Below are positions 16,740 to 25,812 of a stretch of DNA of 64,000 bases, in pieces. How positions within the stretch are numbered: the first letter of the stretch is position 1; every line of letters starts with the position of its first letter. Under the pieces are notes generated by a model. It saw only the letters and a program-made list of their open reading frames with translations, was not told the DNA's origin and made no database searches. The translations under genes were made by a program, and so were the position numbers. This DNA comes from Peribacillus asahii (GTDB lineage Bacteria; Bacillota; Bacilli; Bacillales; DSM-1321): assembly GCF_004006295.1 (NCBI RefSeq), contig NZ_CP026095.1:4762183-4826182 (forward strand), in the 5' to 3' direction.

Positions 16740-18167
16740 TTATTTTATATTATATAACTTACATTTATCGTAAAAACTCGTTTTACCGATTTCCAGCAGC
16801 AGAGCCGCTTCTAGCTTATTGCCTTTCGTAACCGCTAAAGCATGTTCAATCGCTTGTTTTTCCACTTGCGCCAGCGTCTCCTTCAATGGCTGAACGAACA
16901 ATGGTTCCGATGCTGACACAAGGCTTGGAGAAACCTCTTGATTAGAATGAATGGCGCTACCGTCCTCCGGCTCAAAATCGCGCAAATACAAGGGCAAATC
17001 AGATACCTTAATCGTTTTACCGTCCAGCACATTAATCGAACGCTCTAAAACATTTTCCAATTCGCGAATGTTTCCGGGCCATGAGTGCTGCATCAGCCTT
17101 TCTTTTACTTCAGCAGACAGCTCAATACTATTGCGATAAAATCTCGCCTCCAGTTTTTTTAATAACCGTTTCGCAATCGGGGGGATATCTGCCTTTCGTT
17201 CCCTTAGCGGAGGAATATCAATTTTAATGACATTTAAGCGATAATATAAATCTTGGCGGAACTCCCCTTTTTCAACCATCTCTTCTAAATCACGATGGGT
17301 AGCAGCGATAATTCGCACATCAATAGAGATTGACTTATAGCCGCCTACACGTACAACCTCTTTTTCCTGCAATACCCTTAATAGTTTGCTTTGCATCGAG
17401 AGCGGCATGTCCCCAATTTCATCCAAGAAAAGCGTTCCTCCACCGGCCAGTTCGAACTGTCCCTTCTTACCGCCTTTTTTCGCACCTGTAAAAGCACCAT
17501 CCTCATAGCCAAACAATTCCGATTCTAATAAGTGCTCAGGGATGGAGGAACAGTTAATCGCCACAAAAGGAGCAGACGCACGGGTGCTTTTATGGTGAAT
17601 CGCATGAGCAAATAATTCCTTCCCGGTGCCCGATTCCCCGATTAATAACACCGATGAATTGCTCCCAGATACTCTTTGGGCGAGTGTCTTTGCCCCAAGA
17701 AAGATAGGGCTGCTGCCAATTAAGTCCTCAAAGCTGTATTTACTCCGCAAATCTCTTTGAGCTTTTGCTTGATAATAGTTTAATTCTTCGACGAGGTTTT
17801 GAATTTTTGTTCTATACATCCGCCATTCCTCAGGATTGCGAAACATCACATTTCCCACAGCGCCAACAACTTTCCCATCCTCAAAAATAGGAAAACGGTT
17901 GGCAATCATTTCACTGCCATTGATTTTTTGAACAGCAGCCAGTTCCGCCTTTCCTGTTTTGACCATCCTGTGCATTCGCGAGTTTTCAATCACATCCTGT
18001 ACAGGCTGACCAATTGCCTTTTCCATAGTTGTCCCAATAAATTGGCAATATCCCTCATTGATATATAAAATCATTCCGTTATCATCGATAATGACCACAC
18101 GTTCTGCTAACAGATTGATAATTTGCTCATGCCAACTGATTGGTACTCCGTCAAATGCCCGACTCAC
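16740..18167 (-). CDS. Sigma-54-dependent transcriptional activator (PAS-AAA+-Fis HTH)
   Basis: 475 residues: an N-terminal PAS domain (about 10-120), a central AAA+ domain with Walker [16 protein letters not shown], the sigma-54 contact loop GAFTGA, Walker [13 protein letters not shown] and the R-finger region [25 protein letters not shown] (two halves of one stretch), and a C-terminal Fis-type helix-turn-helix ([20 protein letters not shown]). It activates RNA polymerase-sigma-54. The neighbouring bdh-gntP operon has a sigma-54 promoter with upstream palindromes, so it is the probable target. The PAS ligand may be a 3-hydroxybutyrate-related metabolite. Confidence 0.93.
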   Translation of the reverse strand: MSRAFDGVPISWHEQIINLLAERVVIIDDNGMILYINEGYCQFIGTTMEKAIGQPVQDVIENSRMHRMVKTGKAELAAVQKINGSEMIANRFPIFEDGKVVGAVGNVMFRNPEEWRMYRTKIQNLVEELNYYQAKAQRDLRSKYSFEDLIGSSPIFLGAKTLAQRVSGSNSSVLLIGESGTGKELFAHAIHHKSTRASAPFVAINCSSIPEHLLESELFGYEDGAFTGAKKGGKKGQFELAGGGTLFLDEIGDMPLSMQSKLLRVLQEKEVVRVGGYKSISIDVRIIAATHRDLEEMVEKGEFRQDLYYRLNVIKIDIPPLRERKADIPPIAKRLLKKLEARFYRNSIELSAEVKERLMQHSWPGNIRELENVLERSINVLDGKTIKVSDLPLYLRDFEPEDGSAIHSNQEVSPSLVSASEPLFVQPLKETLAQVEKQAIEHALAVTKGNKLEAALLLEIGKTSFYDKCKLYNIK

Positions 18168-18661
18168 TTTTGCTTCCCCCTTGTTGCACTCGTTCTATTT
18201 ATTATAACAAAAGCAGTCTAAAATTACGTATGGGTACGTATCCAAAATAATCCGCCCATTACCTAATCAATCATATTGTTTAACGGAGGCATTCACACTA
18301 ACGAATTCCACAACGCGAGGCATGGAAATAAGCTGCGTTATTCATACTATAGAATTTTCATCTTAGTCCCCTGCTTATTTTCAGGGCAGCTTTCTTTTTA
18401 TCCCACATTTAAAGGGCAGTAAGTCCCCCACCTTAAGCTTATGAGGAGCCCAAGAAGATAGGTGAGGGACAACTGCCCGTTAAGGTCCGATTGATAAAAT
18501 ACAGTGAAAGCTTGCCTTTGTGGTTTTCAAAGGCAAGCTTTCACCAATCAGGTTCATACGGTTACTTGATTGAAAGCAAAGCTTGAAGTCTTAGTGACCG
18601 TAGAACGGGATTAACCACCAATGGGGGATGAAGGAAAACCCTCACTGGTAGAAGTTTCACT
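18168..18661. other. Intergenic region with large inverted repeats
   Basis: About 490 bp. GGGCAGT...CCACC (18414-18432) pairs imperfectly with GGTGAGGGACAACTGCCC ending at 18478. A second perfect hairpin has 17-bp arms at 18504-18520 and 18528-18544 and may terminate the bdh transcript. No coding frame is supported. The first structure looks like a dispersed intergenic repeat element. Confidence 0.6.
18504..18544 (-). terminator. Perfect 17-bp hairpin downstream of bdh
   Basis: GTGAAAGCTTGCCTTTG and its exact complement flank a 7-nt loop. On the minus strand a modest TATTTTAT follows, so it may end the gntP-bdh transcript, about 120 nt after the bdh stop. Confidence 0.5.
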
Positions 18662-19453
18662 TTATTGTGCTGTATACCCGCCATCTAGTACGACAGCCTG
18701 TCCTGTTACTCCTCTGCCTTTATCACTTGCTAAAAAGACAGCATAATCAGCAATTTCCGATACAGATAACAACCTTTTTTGTGGAACAAGCGGTAGCAGG
18801 ACTTCCTCCACAGCTCGATCCAGGCTAACCTTCCTTGTCTTGGCTAAATCAGCTAATTGTCCTCTTACAAGCGGAGTATCCACATAGCCAGGACATAAGG
18901 CATTTACTGTAATTCCGTGCGGAGCTCCTTCCAATGCTGCTACTTTCGTCAAACCAATGACCCCATGTTTAGCACTATTGTAGGCCGCTTTGCCGGCAAA
19001 GCCAACAAGACCATTGATCGAAGCCATGTTGATAACCCGGCCAAAGCCTTGCTCCTTCATAAATGGGAAGACATGCTTAATCCCAATAAAAGGAGCAGTT
19101 AACATAACCTTTAGAAGCAGTTCGAATTTTTCTGTTGGGAACTCCTCAATCGGAGAGACATACTGCAGTCCAGCATTATTAACTAAAATATCAATTTTTC
19201 CAAAGGTGCTGTGCGCCAATTGAAGACTATTCTTAAACGCTTCCTCATTGGTAACATCACAAGGAGCAGCAATCGCTTCAAATCCTTGTTCTTTTAGCTC
19301 CAGCACCACTTGTTCGCTTTTTTCAGCATTTAAATCAGAAATAACGATATTTGCCCCTTCTTGAGCAAATGTCTTAGCGATTTCTAAGCCGATTCCGCTT
19401 GCCGACCCTGTAATAAATGCTGTTTTTCCTGCTAATGTTTTCCCCACGTTCAT
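18662..19453 (-). CDS. 3-hydroxybutyrate dehydrogenase (short-chain dehydrogenase)
   Basis: 263 residues of classical SDR: TGSASGIG NAD-binding motif (about 15-22), NNAG at about 91, catalytic Ser in NMASINGLVG and YNSAKHG (Tyr-x-x-x-Lys). The C-terminal PLVPQKRLLSVSEIADYAVF, then LASDKGRGVTGQ is typical of D-3-hydroxybutyrate dehydrogenases, which interconvert 3-hydroxybutyrate and acetoacetate with NAD. It is co-transcribed with the GntP permease 49 bp upstream, an arrangement also seen around B. subtilis yxjC/yxjF. Here no CoA-transferase genes are present. Confidence 0.93.
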   Translation of the reverse strand: MNVGKTLAGKTAFITGSASGIGLEIAKTFAQEGANIVISDLNAEKSEQVVLELKEQGFEAIAAPCDVTNEEAFKNSLQLAHSTFGKIDILVNNAGLQYVSPIEEFPTEKFELLLKVMLTAPFIGIKHVFPFMKEQGFGRVINMASINGLVGFAGKAAYNSAKHGVIGLTKVAALEGAPHGITVNALCPGYVDTPLVRGQLADLAKTRKVSLDRAVEEVLLPLVPQKRLLSVSEIADYAVFLASDKGRGVTGQAVVLDGGYTAQ

Positions 19454-19502
19454 ACCTCCTAAAATATTAAACGATCTAGTTGTCTAGTAAATTTTTATTC
19501 TA

Positions 19503-20942
19503 TTAAACAATTCCGAAGAATGTATAAAGAGCAATAATCACGAATACAGTTAATGTTTTAATAACGGTGATGGCAAAAATATCTCTATACGATTGCTTAT
19601 GCGTTAATCCTGTTACCGCAAGCAAGGTTATCACGGCACCGTTATGAGGGAGAGTATCCATACCGCCTGATGCCATCGCCACTACACGGTGCATAACTTC
19701 TGGAGGAATATTAGCAGCAGCAATCGCTTGATTATACTTATCAGCCATTGCCCCTAGCGCAATACCCATACCACCGGATGCCGATCCTGTCATCCCGGCA
19801 AGTGCAGTTGTCGTAACCGCACCGTTAACAAGCGGATTTGTAAATGCAGTAGATATCCCGTCACTGATTTTCGAAAATCCCGGAAGTGCGGCGATAATAC
19901 CGCCAAATCCATACTCAGCACCAGTGTTCATAGTGGCCAGCAGGGAACCTCCGATGGCCACATTCACACCATCCTTAAATTTTGCCGTTACCCGTCTCCA
20001 ATCATAAGCAATAGACGTCACAATCCCTACGAGCAGTGCCATAATAATCGCCCAGATCGGGGCAGATACAGCTACATCAACCTTATAAGCATCTAAACCA
20101 AGTGCTGTAAAATCAAAGCCATTCGGATACCATGTCGGAATATACGTTACAAACAGTTTATTCGTTACCCCAACCAAAATAAGTGGAACAAAGGCAAGGA
20201 TCTGTTTAGCTAACGATTGCTTGGTCGTTAAATTGAGAAGAGCAGGTTCTTTCGATTCTGTCTTCTCCTTTTCCAACGCAGCGGCTGTTTCCGCTTCAAA
20301 ACCATAATAGCCTTCACCGGCTCTTTCAGCTTTTTTCCTTCTCGACTCTAGGTACAATAAGCCTACAGATAAAACAATGATGGCGCCTATGATTCCAAGG
20401 ATTGGTGCAGCATAGATATCTGTTTTAAAGAAGGCAATCGGAATAACGTTTTGAATTTGCGGTGTACCTGGCAATGCATCCATTGTAAAAGTAAAAGCAC
20501 CAAGAGCAATCGTACCCGGAATCAATCTTTTCGGAATATTTGCTTGTCTGAACATTTGCGCAGCAAATGGATAAATCGCAAACACAGCTACGAATAAACT
20601 GACACCGCTGTAAGTTAAAATTGCACCAAGCAACACAATCGTCAGCATCGCCCGTTTTGCGCCAAGCCAGCTGACAATAGTCTTAGCAATGGACTCAGCA
20701 ATCCCTGACATTTCTACGACCTTACCAAAAATAGCTCCTAATAAGAAAACGGCAAAATACGATTTAATAAAGCCGACCATCTTTTCCATGAACACGCCTG
20801 AAAAGAAGGGCAAAACATGGAGCGGTGCGATTAACAAAACAGCCAGAAGCGCACAGATAGGAGCAAATAAAATAACTGAATAACCGCGGTAAGCAGCAAA
20901 CATTAATAATCCGAGCGCTAATAAAATAATTAATAAATCCAT
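19503..20942 (-). CDS. GntP-family permease (3-hydroxybutyrate/organic acid uptake)
   Basis: 479 residues with about 12-14 membrane segments. LFVAVFAIYPFAAQMFRQAN, the GTIALGAFTFTMDALPGTPQ region and GSASGGMGIALGAMADKY are features of the GntP/YxjC group. A cytoplasmic loop around 200-240 is rich in Glu and Lys. First gene of the operon with 3-hydroxybutyrate dehydrogenase, so the likely substrate is 3-hydroxybutyrate. AGGGGG precedes the ATG. A sigma-54 promoter lies about 320 bp upstream, implying control by the activator encoded at 16740-18167. Confidence 0.9.
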   Translation of the reverse strand: MDLLIILLALGLLMFAAYRGYSVILFAPICALLAVLLIAPLHVLPFFSGVFMEKMVGFIKSYFAVFLLGAIFGKVVEMSGIAESIAKTIVSWLGAKRAMLTIVLLGAILTYSGVSLFVAVFAIYPFAAQMFRQANIPKRLIPGTIALGAFTFTMDALPGTPQIQNVIPIAFFKTDIYAAPILGIIGAIIVLSVGLLYLESRRKKAERAGEGYYGFEAETAAALEKEKTESKEPALLNLTTKQSLAKQILAFVPLILVGVTNKLFVTYIPTWYPNGFDFTALGLDAYKVDVAVSAPIWAIIMALLVGIVTSIAYDWRRVTAKFKDGVNVAIGGSLLATMNTGAEYGFGGIIAALPGFSKISDGISTAFTNPLVNGAVTTTALAGMTGSASGGMGIALGAMADKYNQAIAAANIPPEVMHRVVAMASGGMDTLPHNGAVITLLAVTGLTHKQSYRDIFAITVIKTLTVFVIIALYTFFGIV

Positions 20943-21261
20943 ATAAATCCCCCTAAATTTAATTCCATAAAGGGCATTTTCTAAATAAACGTTTCTATAA
21001 TCATTTGTAAATGATCTTCACATTTATACCCTTTTCACGTTTTATGCTAGTATTTGTAGAAATTAATAACTCCTTGTTACTAGCACAATGAATATTCTAA
21101 TTTTGTTAATAATGGAAAATACCAATGTTAATTTCCGGAATCTTAGAAGATTTTCATGTAGTCTAGTAAAAATTAGTCTTCCATAGAAACAAGTTCATTC
21201 ACTTTTCCAGCACCCCCTGAGATGATCGATAAGACTTCATTTATTCTCTCAATCTATTATC

Positions 21262-21278
21262 TGCAAGTATCGTGCCAA
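21262..21278 (-). promoter_or_regulatory. Sigma-54 (-24/-12) promoter of gntP-bdh
   Basis: On the minus strand the sequence is TTGGCACGATACTTGCA, i.e. TTGGCAC-N5-TTGCA, a full match to the -24/-12 consensus. Transcription would start near 21250, giving a leader of about 310 nt before the permease ATG. The activator encoded two genes downstream completes the circuit. Confidence 0.88.
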
Positions 21279-21321
21279 CTTGGAATTACTAGGTAATATA
21301 ACTATAAATAGTAAAATAATA

Positions 21322-21386
21322 TTCCGTAAAAGCGGAAAATTCCTGTTTTGCGGAATAAACTAATATAAAAGTCCGAAAAAACGGAA
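21322..21386 (-). promoter_or_regulatory. Three upstream activator palindromes (UAS)
   Basis: TTCCG-N6-CGGAA occurs at 21322-21337 (perfect), 21340-21355 (TTCCT left arm) and 21371-21386 (GTCCG left arm). They lie 45-125 bp upstream of the sigma-54 promoter, the usual position of enhancer sites, and are probably bound by the Fis-type HTH of the neighbouring activator. Confidence 0.7.
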
Positions 21387-21581
21387 ACGGAAGATGTCGC
21401 TCTGGTAGGGGGGAAATTCAGCAGCAAGTCAAATAGTTCCTTTAACTTACCTTTAGTCTTGTATCTAGGAAGTGTGTATAAAAAAGGATTATCCGCACCT
21501 TCACATACCCTATTCTTACACTTCAATTGAACAATTAGAAAAAGGGCTGATTTATTTGGCACAACTTATTAAAGGCTATGC

Positions 21582-21613
21582 AAAAAAATAGGATACCGCT
21601 TTGATATCCTATT
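21582..21613 (-). terminator. Terminator after sensor kinase gene
   Basis: AATAGGATA (21588-21596) pairs with TATCCTATT (21605-21613); on the minus strand the stem is followed by TTTTTTTGC. Confidence 0.85.
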
Positions 21614-21649
21614 CCTAATAATCATTTAATTTTAAAAAACCAATACGAG

Positions 21650-23734
21650 TCAGTCATTGTTATGATGTTTAGGTATACAGATCATCGACTTGAACAAATC
21701 TCCATCAACTTGAATAGAAAATGTCCCATCTTGTAGCTCAATAAGGCTTCTTGCAATTGATAGTCCTAATCCACTTCCCTCACTAAATCTGGATTCATCG
21801 CCCCTTTTAAAACGCTCCATTAATTCGTCTGCTGAAATATTTAATTCATAAGCTGAAATATTTTTGAAGGTGAGAAGGACTTCGCTGCCCGTATCTTCAA
21901 TATCAATATAGACCCTTGACCCCTTTAAAGCATATTTAAATATATTGGATAATAAGTTTTCTATCGATCTCCACAGTAATCTTCCATCTGCTTTCATATA
22001 TACTTTATCCTCGGGATGATTCATCTTAAATTCTAAATCTGAGGCTTCAATTTTGTCATTTACCTCTCCCAGCCCCTGGGTGATTAAAGATACGATATCA
22101 ATTTTATCTAATTGAACCGGAATATCTCCACTTGAGGCCTTAGCCGCTTCAAATAAATCGTCTGTTAGCACTTTGAGCCTTTTCGATTTTTGATCCAGTA
22201 CCTCGATATATTCTTCTACCTTGGAAGAATCCTTTTCTTTTTTCAATAAGTCGACATAAGTAATAATCGAAGTCAAAGGTGTTCGGATATCATGTGATAC
22301 ATTAGTAATGAGCTCTGTTTTTAACCGTTCACTTTTTAGCTCACTATCAACGGCTTTTTTCAAACCATCTGTAATGCTGTTTATATTATCAGCAAGCCTT
22401 TCAAACTCTCCCTCTCCCTCCACATCGATTCGATGACGAAGGTCCCCGTCCTTTATTCTCTCAACCCCTTCTTGTATAGCATGGAAAGATTTCACCTTTT
22501 TAAAAGCAAACCAGGCAGCTACACCTATGGTTACCGGGAACATGAAAAACGTTATTACAACCAATATAGGATAACCGATGACTAGTAATACAGTCTTTAC
22601 GCCAACACTTCCACTATCATATACATTCCGTACAAATACAAACAGCTTATAGAAAATCCTATAGAGCAAGGTATGCTTGATGAGAGTTCGATTCTTGAAC
22701 TGCTTCACAAGTGATAAAACGAGTATGAGGCCTGCTGTGGCAATTGGGGCTGTAATTGGAATAGACATTTGATGGGCGTTTTCAAAACCTACCCTATCCA
22801 ACAATGTAACCCAAAGCATTATCATCCCTAGACACAACACTAGGTTAAGATCATTATATAATCTATCTATTGCATGGAAGTGTACTTCTTTATCGTCAAA
22901 AGATTTTCTCCCAATTATGAGTAATAAATATAGAAAGGATAAAATAAGCCCTACTAAAAATCCTACTACTTTATATAAGTTATTGGTCGCTGCTACCTTG
23001 TCTTCCTTCCATTCTTTTATTTTGAGATTTAAAAATTCTTCCGTAAAAGCCACATAAATCACAGTAGTTTCTGGATCCAATCCATCTATTTGTCCTGTAA
23101 TCCCATACAAATGTTCATTATCTTCTACTTCATTCGGATAAATCTCTCTTTTATAATTCTCAAAAATCATATAAGAAGGATAGGTTTTAAATTGAGCTTG
23201 TTCTTTTTTTGTACTGTTCGTAAATACATTGGTACCATTGCTTGCATAATAAACTAGACCTTCATAACCTTCTAGATTTTGCTTCATTAAATGAAATGCT
23301 CTTAAATCATTCTTAATCAGCCTATCCTTTGCTTGAGAAATCTTATCTTTATATACTTTTTTGAACTTCTTATAGTTTTCCTCTTCACTCAAGTTAGGAT
23401 TATAGCTCTTAGATTGGAATTGAAAGTCTGAGTATAAGTTTCCCTCTTCGCTTCTTAATTCTTCCTCACTGATACTCCTGCCTTTTAAAATATGCTCTTC
23501 ATTCTTATATTCTCCTATTAGTTGGGTTAGGTTGCTTACAAGATTTTTACTTTCCTGTACATAGGCTTTGCTTTGAAAGTAGTTGTCTTCAGAAATGATT
23601 CCAAAATCACCATCACTTAAAATTACTGTATGTACAAATGATGTTAGAGCACCCGTAAAACATGTGATCACCATAACAAAAACGATAATTTTCGTTATGA
23701 TTGAGTGGCTATAATTTTTCAACTTTGTATCCAA
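21650..23734 (-). CDS. Large sensor histidine kinase
   Basis: 694 residues. An N-terminal membrane segment (about 14-34) and a long extracytoplasmic part of about 220 residues precede a block of five or so membrane segments (about 255-410). Then come a HAMP-like segment (ERIKDGDLRHRIDVEGEGEF), a HisKA domain with NVSHDIRTPLTSIITYVDLL and an ATPase domain with SIENLLSNIFKYA and SEGSGLGLSIARSLIE. It starts at a TTG inside the response regulator gene (26-nt overlap), so the two are translationally coupled. The extra membrane block is unusual for an OmpR-partner kinase. The signal is unknown. Confidence 0.9.
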   Translation of the reverse strand: MDTKLKNYSHSIITKIIVFVMVITCFTGALTSFVHTVILSDGDFGIISEDNYFQSKAYVQESKNLVSNLTQLIGEYKNEEHILKGRSISEEELRSEEGNLYSDFQFQSKSYNPNLSEEENYKKFKKVYKDKISQAKDRLIKNDLRAFHLMKQNLEGYEGLVYYASNGTNVFTNSTKKEQAQFKTYPSYMIFENYKREIYPNEVEDNEHLYGITGQIDGLDPETTVIYVAFTEEFLNLKIKEWKEDKVAATNNLYKVVGFLVGLILSFLYLLLIIGRKSFDDKEVHFHAIDRLYNDLNLVLCLGMIMLWVTLLDRVGFENAHQMSIPITAPIATAGLILVLSLVKQFKNRTLIKHTLLYRIFYKLFVFVRNVYDSGSVGVKTVLLVIGYPILVVITFFMFPVTIGVAAWFAFKKVKSFHAIQEGVERIKDGDLRHRIDVEGEGEFERLADNINSITDGLKKAVDSELKSERLKTELITNVSHDIRTPLTSIITYVDLLKKEKDSSKVEEYIEVLDQKSKRLKVLTDDLFEAAKASSGDIPVQLDKIDIVSLITQGLGEVNDKIEASDLEFKMNHPEDKVYMKADGRLLWRSIENLLSNIFKYALKGSRVYIDIEDTGSEVLLTFKNISAYELNISADELMERFKRGDESRFSEGSGLGLSIARSLIELQDGTFSIQVDGDLFKSMICIPKHHNND

Positions 23735-24395
23735 TTCCCCACACCACCTTTAAATATTTTGGTTCTTTCGGGTTGATTTCTATTTTTTCTCTGATTTTTC
23801 TTATATGAACGGCTACCGTATTCTCCGGATTAACAGGTGTTTCATTCCATACCTTCTGATAGATCTCCTCTATAGAAAAAACTCTCCCAGCATTGACAGT
23901 CAAAAGCTTTAATATTTTATATTGTACCGGTGTAAGATGAACTGCCTCTCCATCAACAGTGATTACTTTACTTTCATCATCAATGATAAGTCCCCCAGTT
24001 TGATAGACATGGTTCTTGGCTTCAAGGCTTCCCAATGTGGTATACCTTCTTAGCTGTGACTTCACTCTTGCTATGAGCTCTAAAGGATTAAATGGTTTGG
24101 TGATATAATCATCTGCTCCTAAATTTAATCCTAATATCTTATCATAATCCTCAGACTTGGCAGAAAGCATAATCAACGGTATTTTATTGTCTTCTCTGAT
24201 TTTCATAGTAGCTGTTATGCCGTCCATCTTAGGCATCATAATATCCATAATAATCAGATGGATCTCATGATCTTCGATTATTTCGATAGCCTCTATTCCG
24301 TTAGACGCTTTGAGAACTTTATAACCTTCATTTTCTAAGTAAATTCCTATAGCATCTACAATGGCCTTATCATCATCACAAACTAATATATTCAT
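23709..24395 (-). CDS. OmpR/PhoB-family response regulator
   Basis: 228 residues. Receiver domain with acidic pocket CDDD (6-9), phospho-acceptor Asp51 in LIIMDIMMPKMDG, Ser/Thr in IMLSAKSED and Lys in DYITKPFNP, followed by a winged-helix DNA-binding domain (HLTPVQYKILKLLTVNAGRV, WNETPVNPENTVAVHIRKIR). It resembles VanR-type regulators. It forms an operon with the downstream kinase. The target genes are not evident; nearby candidates would be its own operon. Confidence 0.93.
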   Translation of the reverse strand: MNILVCDDDKAIVDAIGIYLENEGYKVLKASNGIEAIEIIEDHEIHLIIMDIMMPKMDGITATMKIREDNKIPLIMLSAKSEDYDKILGLNLGADDYITKPFNPLELIARVKSQLRRYTTLGSLEAKNHVYQTGGLIIDDESKVITVDGEAVHLTPVQYKILKLLTVNAGRVFSIEEIYQKVWNETPVNPENTVAVHIRKIREKIEINPKEPKYLKVVWGIGYKVEKL

Positions 24396-24528
24396 AAAAA
24401 TTCACTCCTGTATATGAATCGGAACATATGATATCACTCCTATTATTTATTCGTTTAAGGTAATGATACCAATTAAATCTTAATAAACTCCGGGTATAAA
24501 TCTTAAGATTTTCTTAGTATTAAAAAAA

Positions 24529-24547
24529 GCCCGCGTTAAGCGGGCTA
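24529..24547 (-). terminator. Strong minus-strand terminator, probably the original rlmH terminator
   Basis: AGCCCGC and GCGGGCT form a G+C-rich stem; on the minus strand it is followed by TTTTTTTAATAC. No minus-strand gene lies between it and rlmH 8 kb away. It lies 66 bp outside the outermost copy of the rlmH 3'-end repeat, exactly where an rlmH terminator would be before insertion. Confidence 0.8.
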
Positions 24548-24612
24548 ATGAAAGTTAATCCTATTATAATAATTTGTTCCCCAGAATCCTTATAAAGGCG
24601 GTAAAACTGCCG

Positions 24613-24633
24613 CTATTTATGATACGGTTCACC
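24613..24633 (+). repeat. att-like direct repeat, outer (distal) copy of rlmH 3' end
   Basis: Twenty-one bases identical to the last 21 bases of rlmH (32150-32170), in the same orientation, with core TTATGATACGGTTCACC. On the minus strand it reads as the rlmH codons for GEPYHK plus stop, but no rlmH gene is here. It is the presumed left end (attL) of inserted DNA. Confidence 0.85.
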
Positions 24634-24654
24634 TTGTTATATCTAAATATTTCA

Positions 24655-24683
24655 TTGACAACCTATTAAAGGAGATTTACATT
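24655..24683 (+). promoter_or_regulatory. Sigma-A promoter of the siderophore operon
   Basis: TTGACA (24655-24660) and TACATT (24678-24683) are 17 nt apart. The start would fall inside the Fur box. Confidence 0.7.
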
Positions 24684-24686
24684 AAT

Positions 24687-24705
24687 GATAGTGATAATTA
24701 TTATC
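24687..24705 (+). promoter_or_regulatory. Fur box
   Basis: GATAGTGATAATTATTATC matches the 19-bp Fur consensus GATAATGATAATCATTATC at 17 positions and overlaps the transcription start. Iron-replete repression by Fur is expected. Confidence 0.88.
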
Positions 24706-24737
24706 AACTATTCTTATATTAAGAAAGGATATACAAA

Positions 24738-25811
24738 ATGATTACAAAACAAAAAATATCATTATTCTTAACATTACTAATTGTGATGCTTATGATTGCA
24801 TTAGCCGGTTGTTCAAGTGAGCAAACAGATAAAAAATCTGAAGCAACTTCAACTGAAGAATCTAATAAGAAAACAGCGGAATCCGAGGAAACAACAACTG
24901 AATATCCAATTGTGATTAAACATGCACTTGGAGAAACGACAATTGAAGAAAAACCTGAACGCGTTGTTACTATTCAATGGTCAAACCATGACGTTGCTCT
25001 TGCTCTTGGTGTTGTGCCTGTAGGTTTTTCAGCTGCAAACTATGGTGTTCAAGATGATAGCGGAATGTTACCTTGGACTGCAGATAAATTAGAAGAACTT
25101 GGTGCAGAAACGCCAACTATTTTCCAAGATACTGACGGTTTAGATTTTGAAGCAATTGCTGACGCTAATCCAGATGTTATTCTTGCAGCATACTCAGGTA
25201 TTACTCAAGAAGAATATGATACATTAAGTGAAATTGCTCCAGTTGTTGCCTATCAAACTAGCCCTTGGGTAGCTTCATGGCGTGAACAAGTTACGTACAA
25301 TGCAATGGGTATAGGGATGGAAAAAGAAGGTAAACAACTTATTGCCGATACAGAGAAACTAATTGAAGAAAAAGTAAATGAACACTCTGAAATTAAAGGT
25401 AAAAAGGCTGCATTCGTAAGTATTAGTGCCGATGATTTATCTAAGTTCTACATCTACACACCAGAAGATCCACGTGGTGCATTCCTTTCTGAGTTAGGGA
25501 TGGAATACCCTGAAAGTATTACAAGTCAAATCACTGATCCAAATAGTTTCTATATGGAAGTAAGTGCTGAAAATGCAGATATGCTTAACGATGCTGAGAT
25601 TTTGGTATCATATGGTAACAAAAATACACTTGCAGCTCTACAAGCTGATCCAATCCTTGGAAAAATCCCAGCGGTAGAGAGAGGTTCTGTCGTAATTATT
25701 GGAGATAATACTCCACTTGCAGCAGCAGGAACTCCAAGCCCACTTTCAATTGAATACTCAATTGACGAGTACTTAACTTTAATCTCAGAAGCCGTTAGCA
25801 AAGTTCAATAA
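24738..25811 (+). CDS. Ferric-siderophore ABC transporter, substrate-binding lipoprotein
   Basis: 357 residues. A lipoprotein signal peptide ends in the lipobox IALAGC (Cys25), followed by a Ser/Glu/Thr/Lys linker and a class III (FecB/TroA-like) binding fold with VIKHALGETTIEEKPERVVT, then DFEAIADANPDVILAAYSGI, the usual hinge-proximal motifs. It binds an iron-siderophore outside the membrane and hands it to the FecCD-type permeases encoded next. It resembles B. subtilis YfiY/FeuA-class proteins; the siderophore is not identifiable. AGAAAGGATAT precedes the ATG. Confidence 0.93.
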   Translation: MITKQKISLFLTLLIVMLMIALAGCSSEQTDKKSEATSTEESNKKTAESEETTTEYPIVIKHALGETTIEEKPERVVTIQWSNHDVALALGVVPVGFSAANYGVQDDSGMLPWTADKLEELGAETPTIFQDTDGLDFEAIADANPDVILAAYSGITQEEYDTLSEIAPVVAYQTSPWVASWREQVTYNAMGIGMEKEGKQLIADTEKLIEEKVNEHSEIKGKKAAFVSISADDLSKFYIYTPEDPRGAFLSELGMEYPESITSQITDPNSFYMEVSAENADMLNDAEILVSYGNKNTLAALQADPILGKIPAVERGSVVIIGDNTPLAAAGTPSPLSIEYSIDEYLTLISEAVSKVQ

Positions 25812-25812
25812 G

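Noticed and set aside
21302..21562. 86-codon minus-strand frame
   Set aside because: It covers the sigma-54 enhancer palindromes, has no recognisable domain and lacks a good ribosome-binding site.
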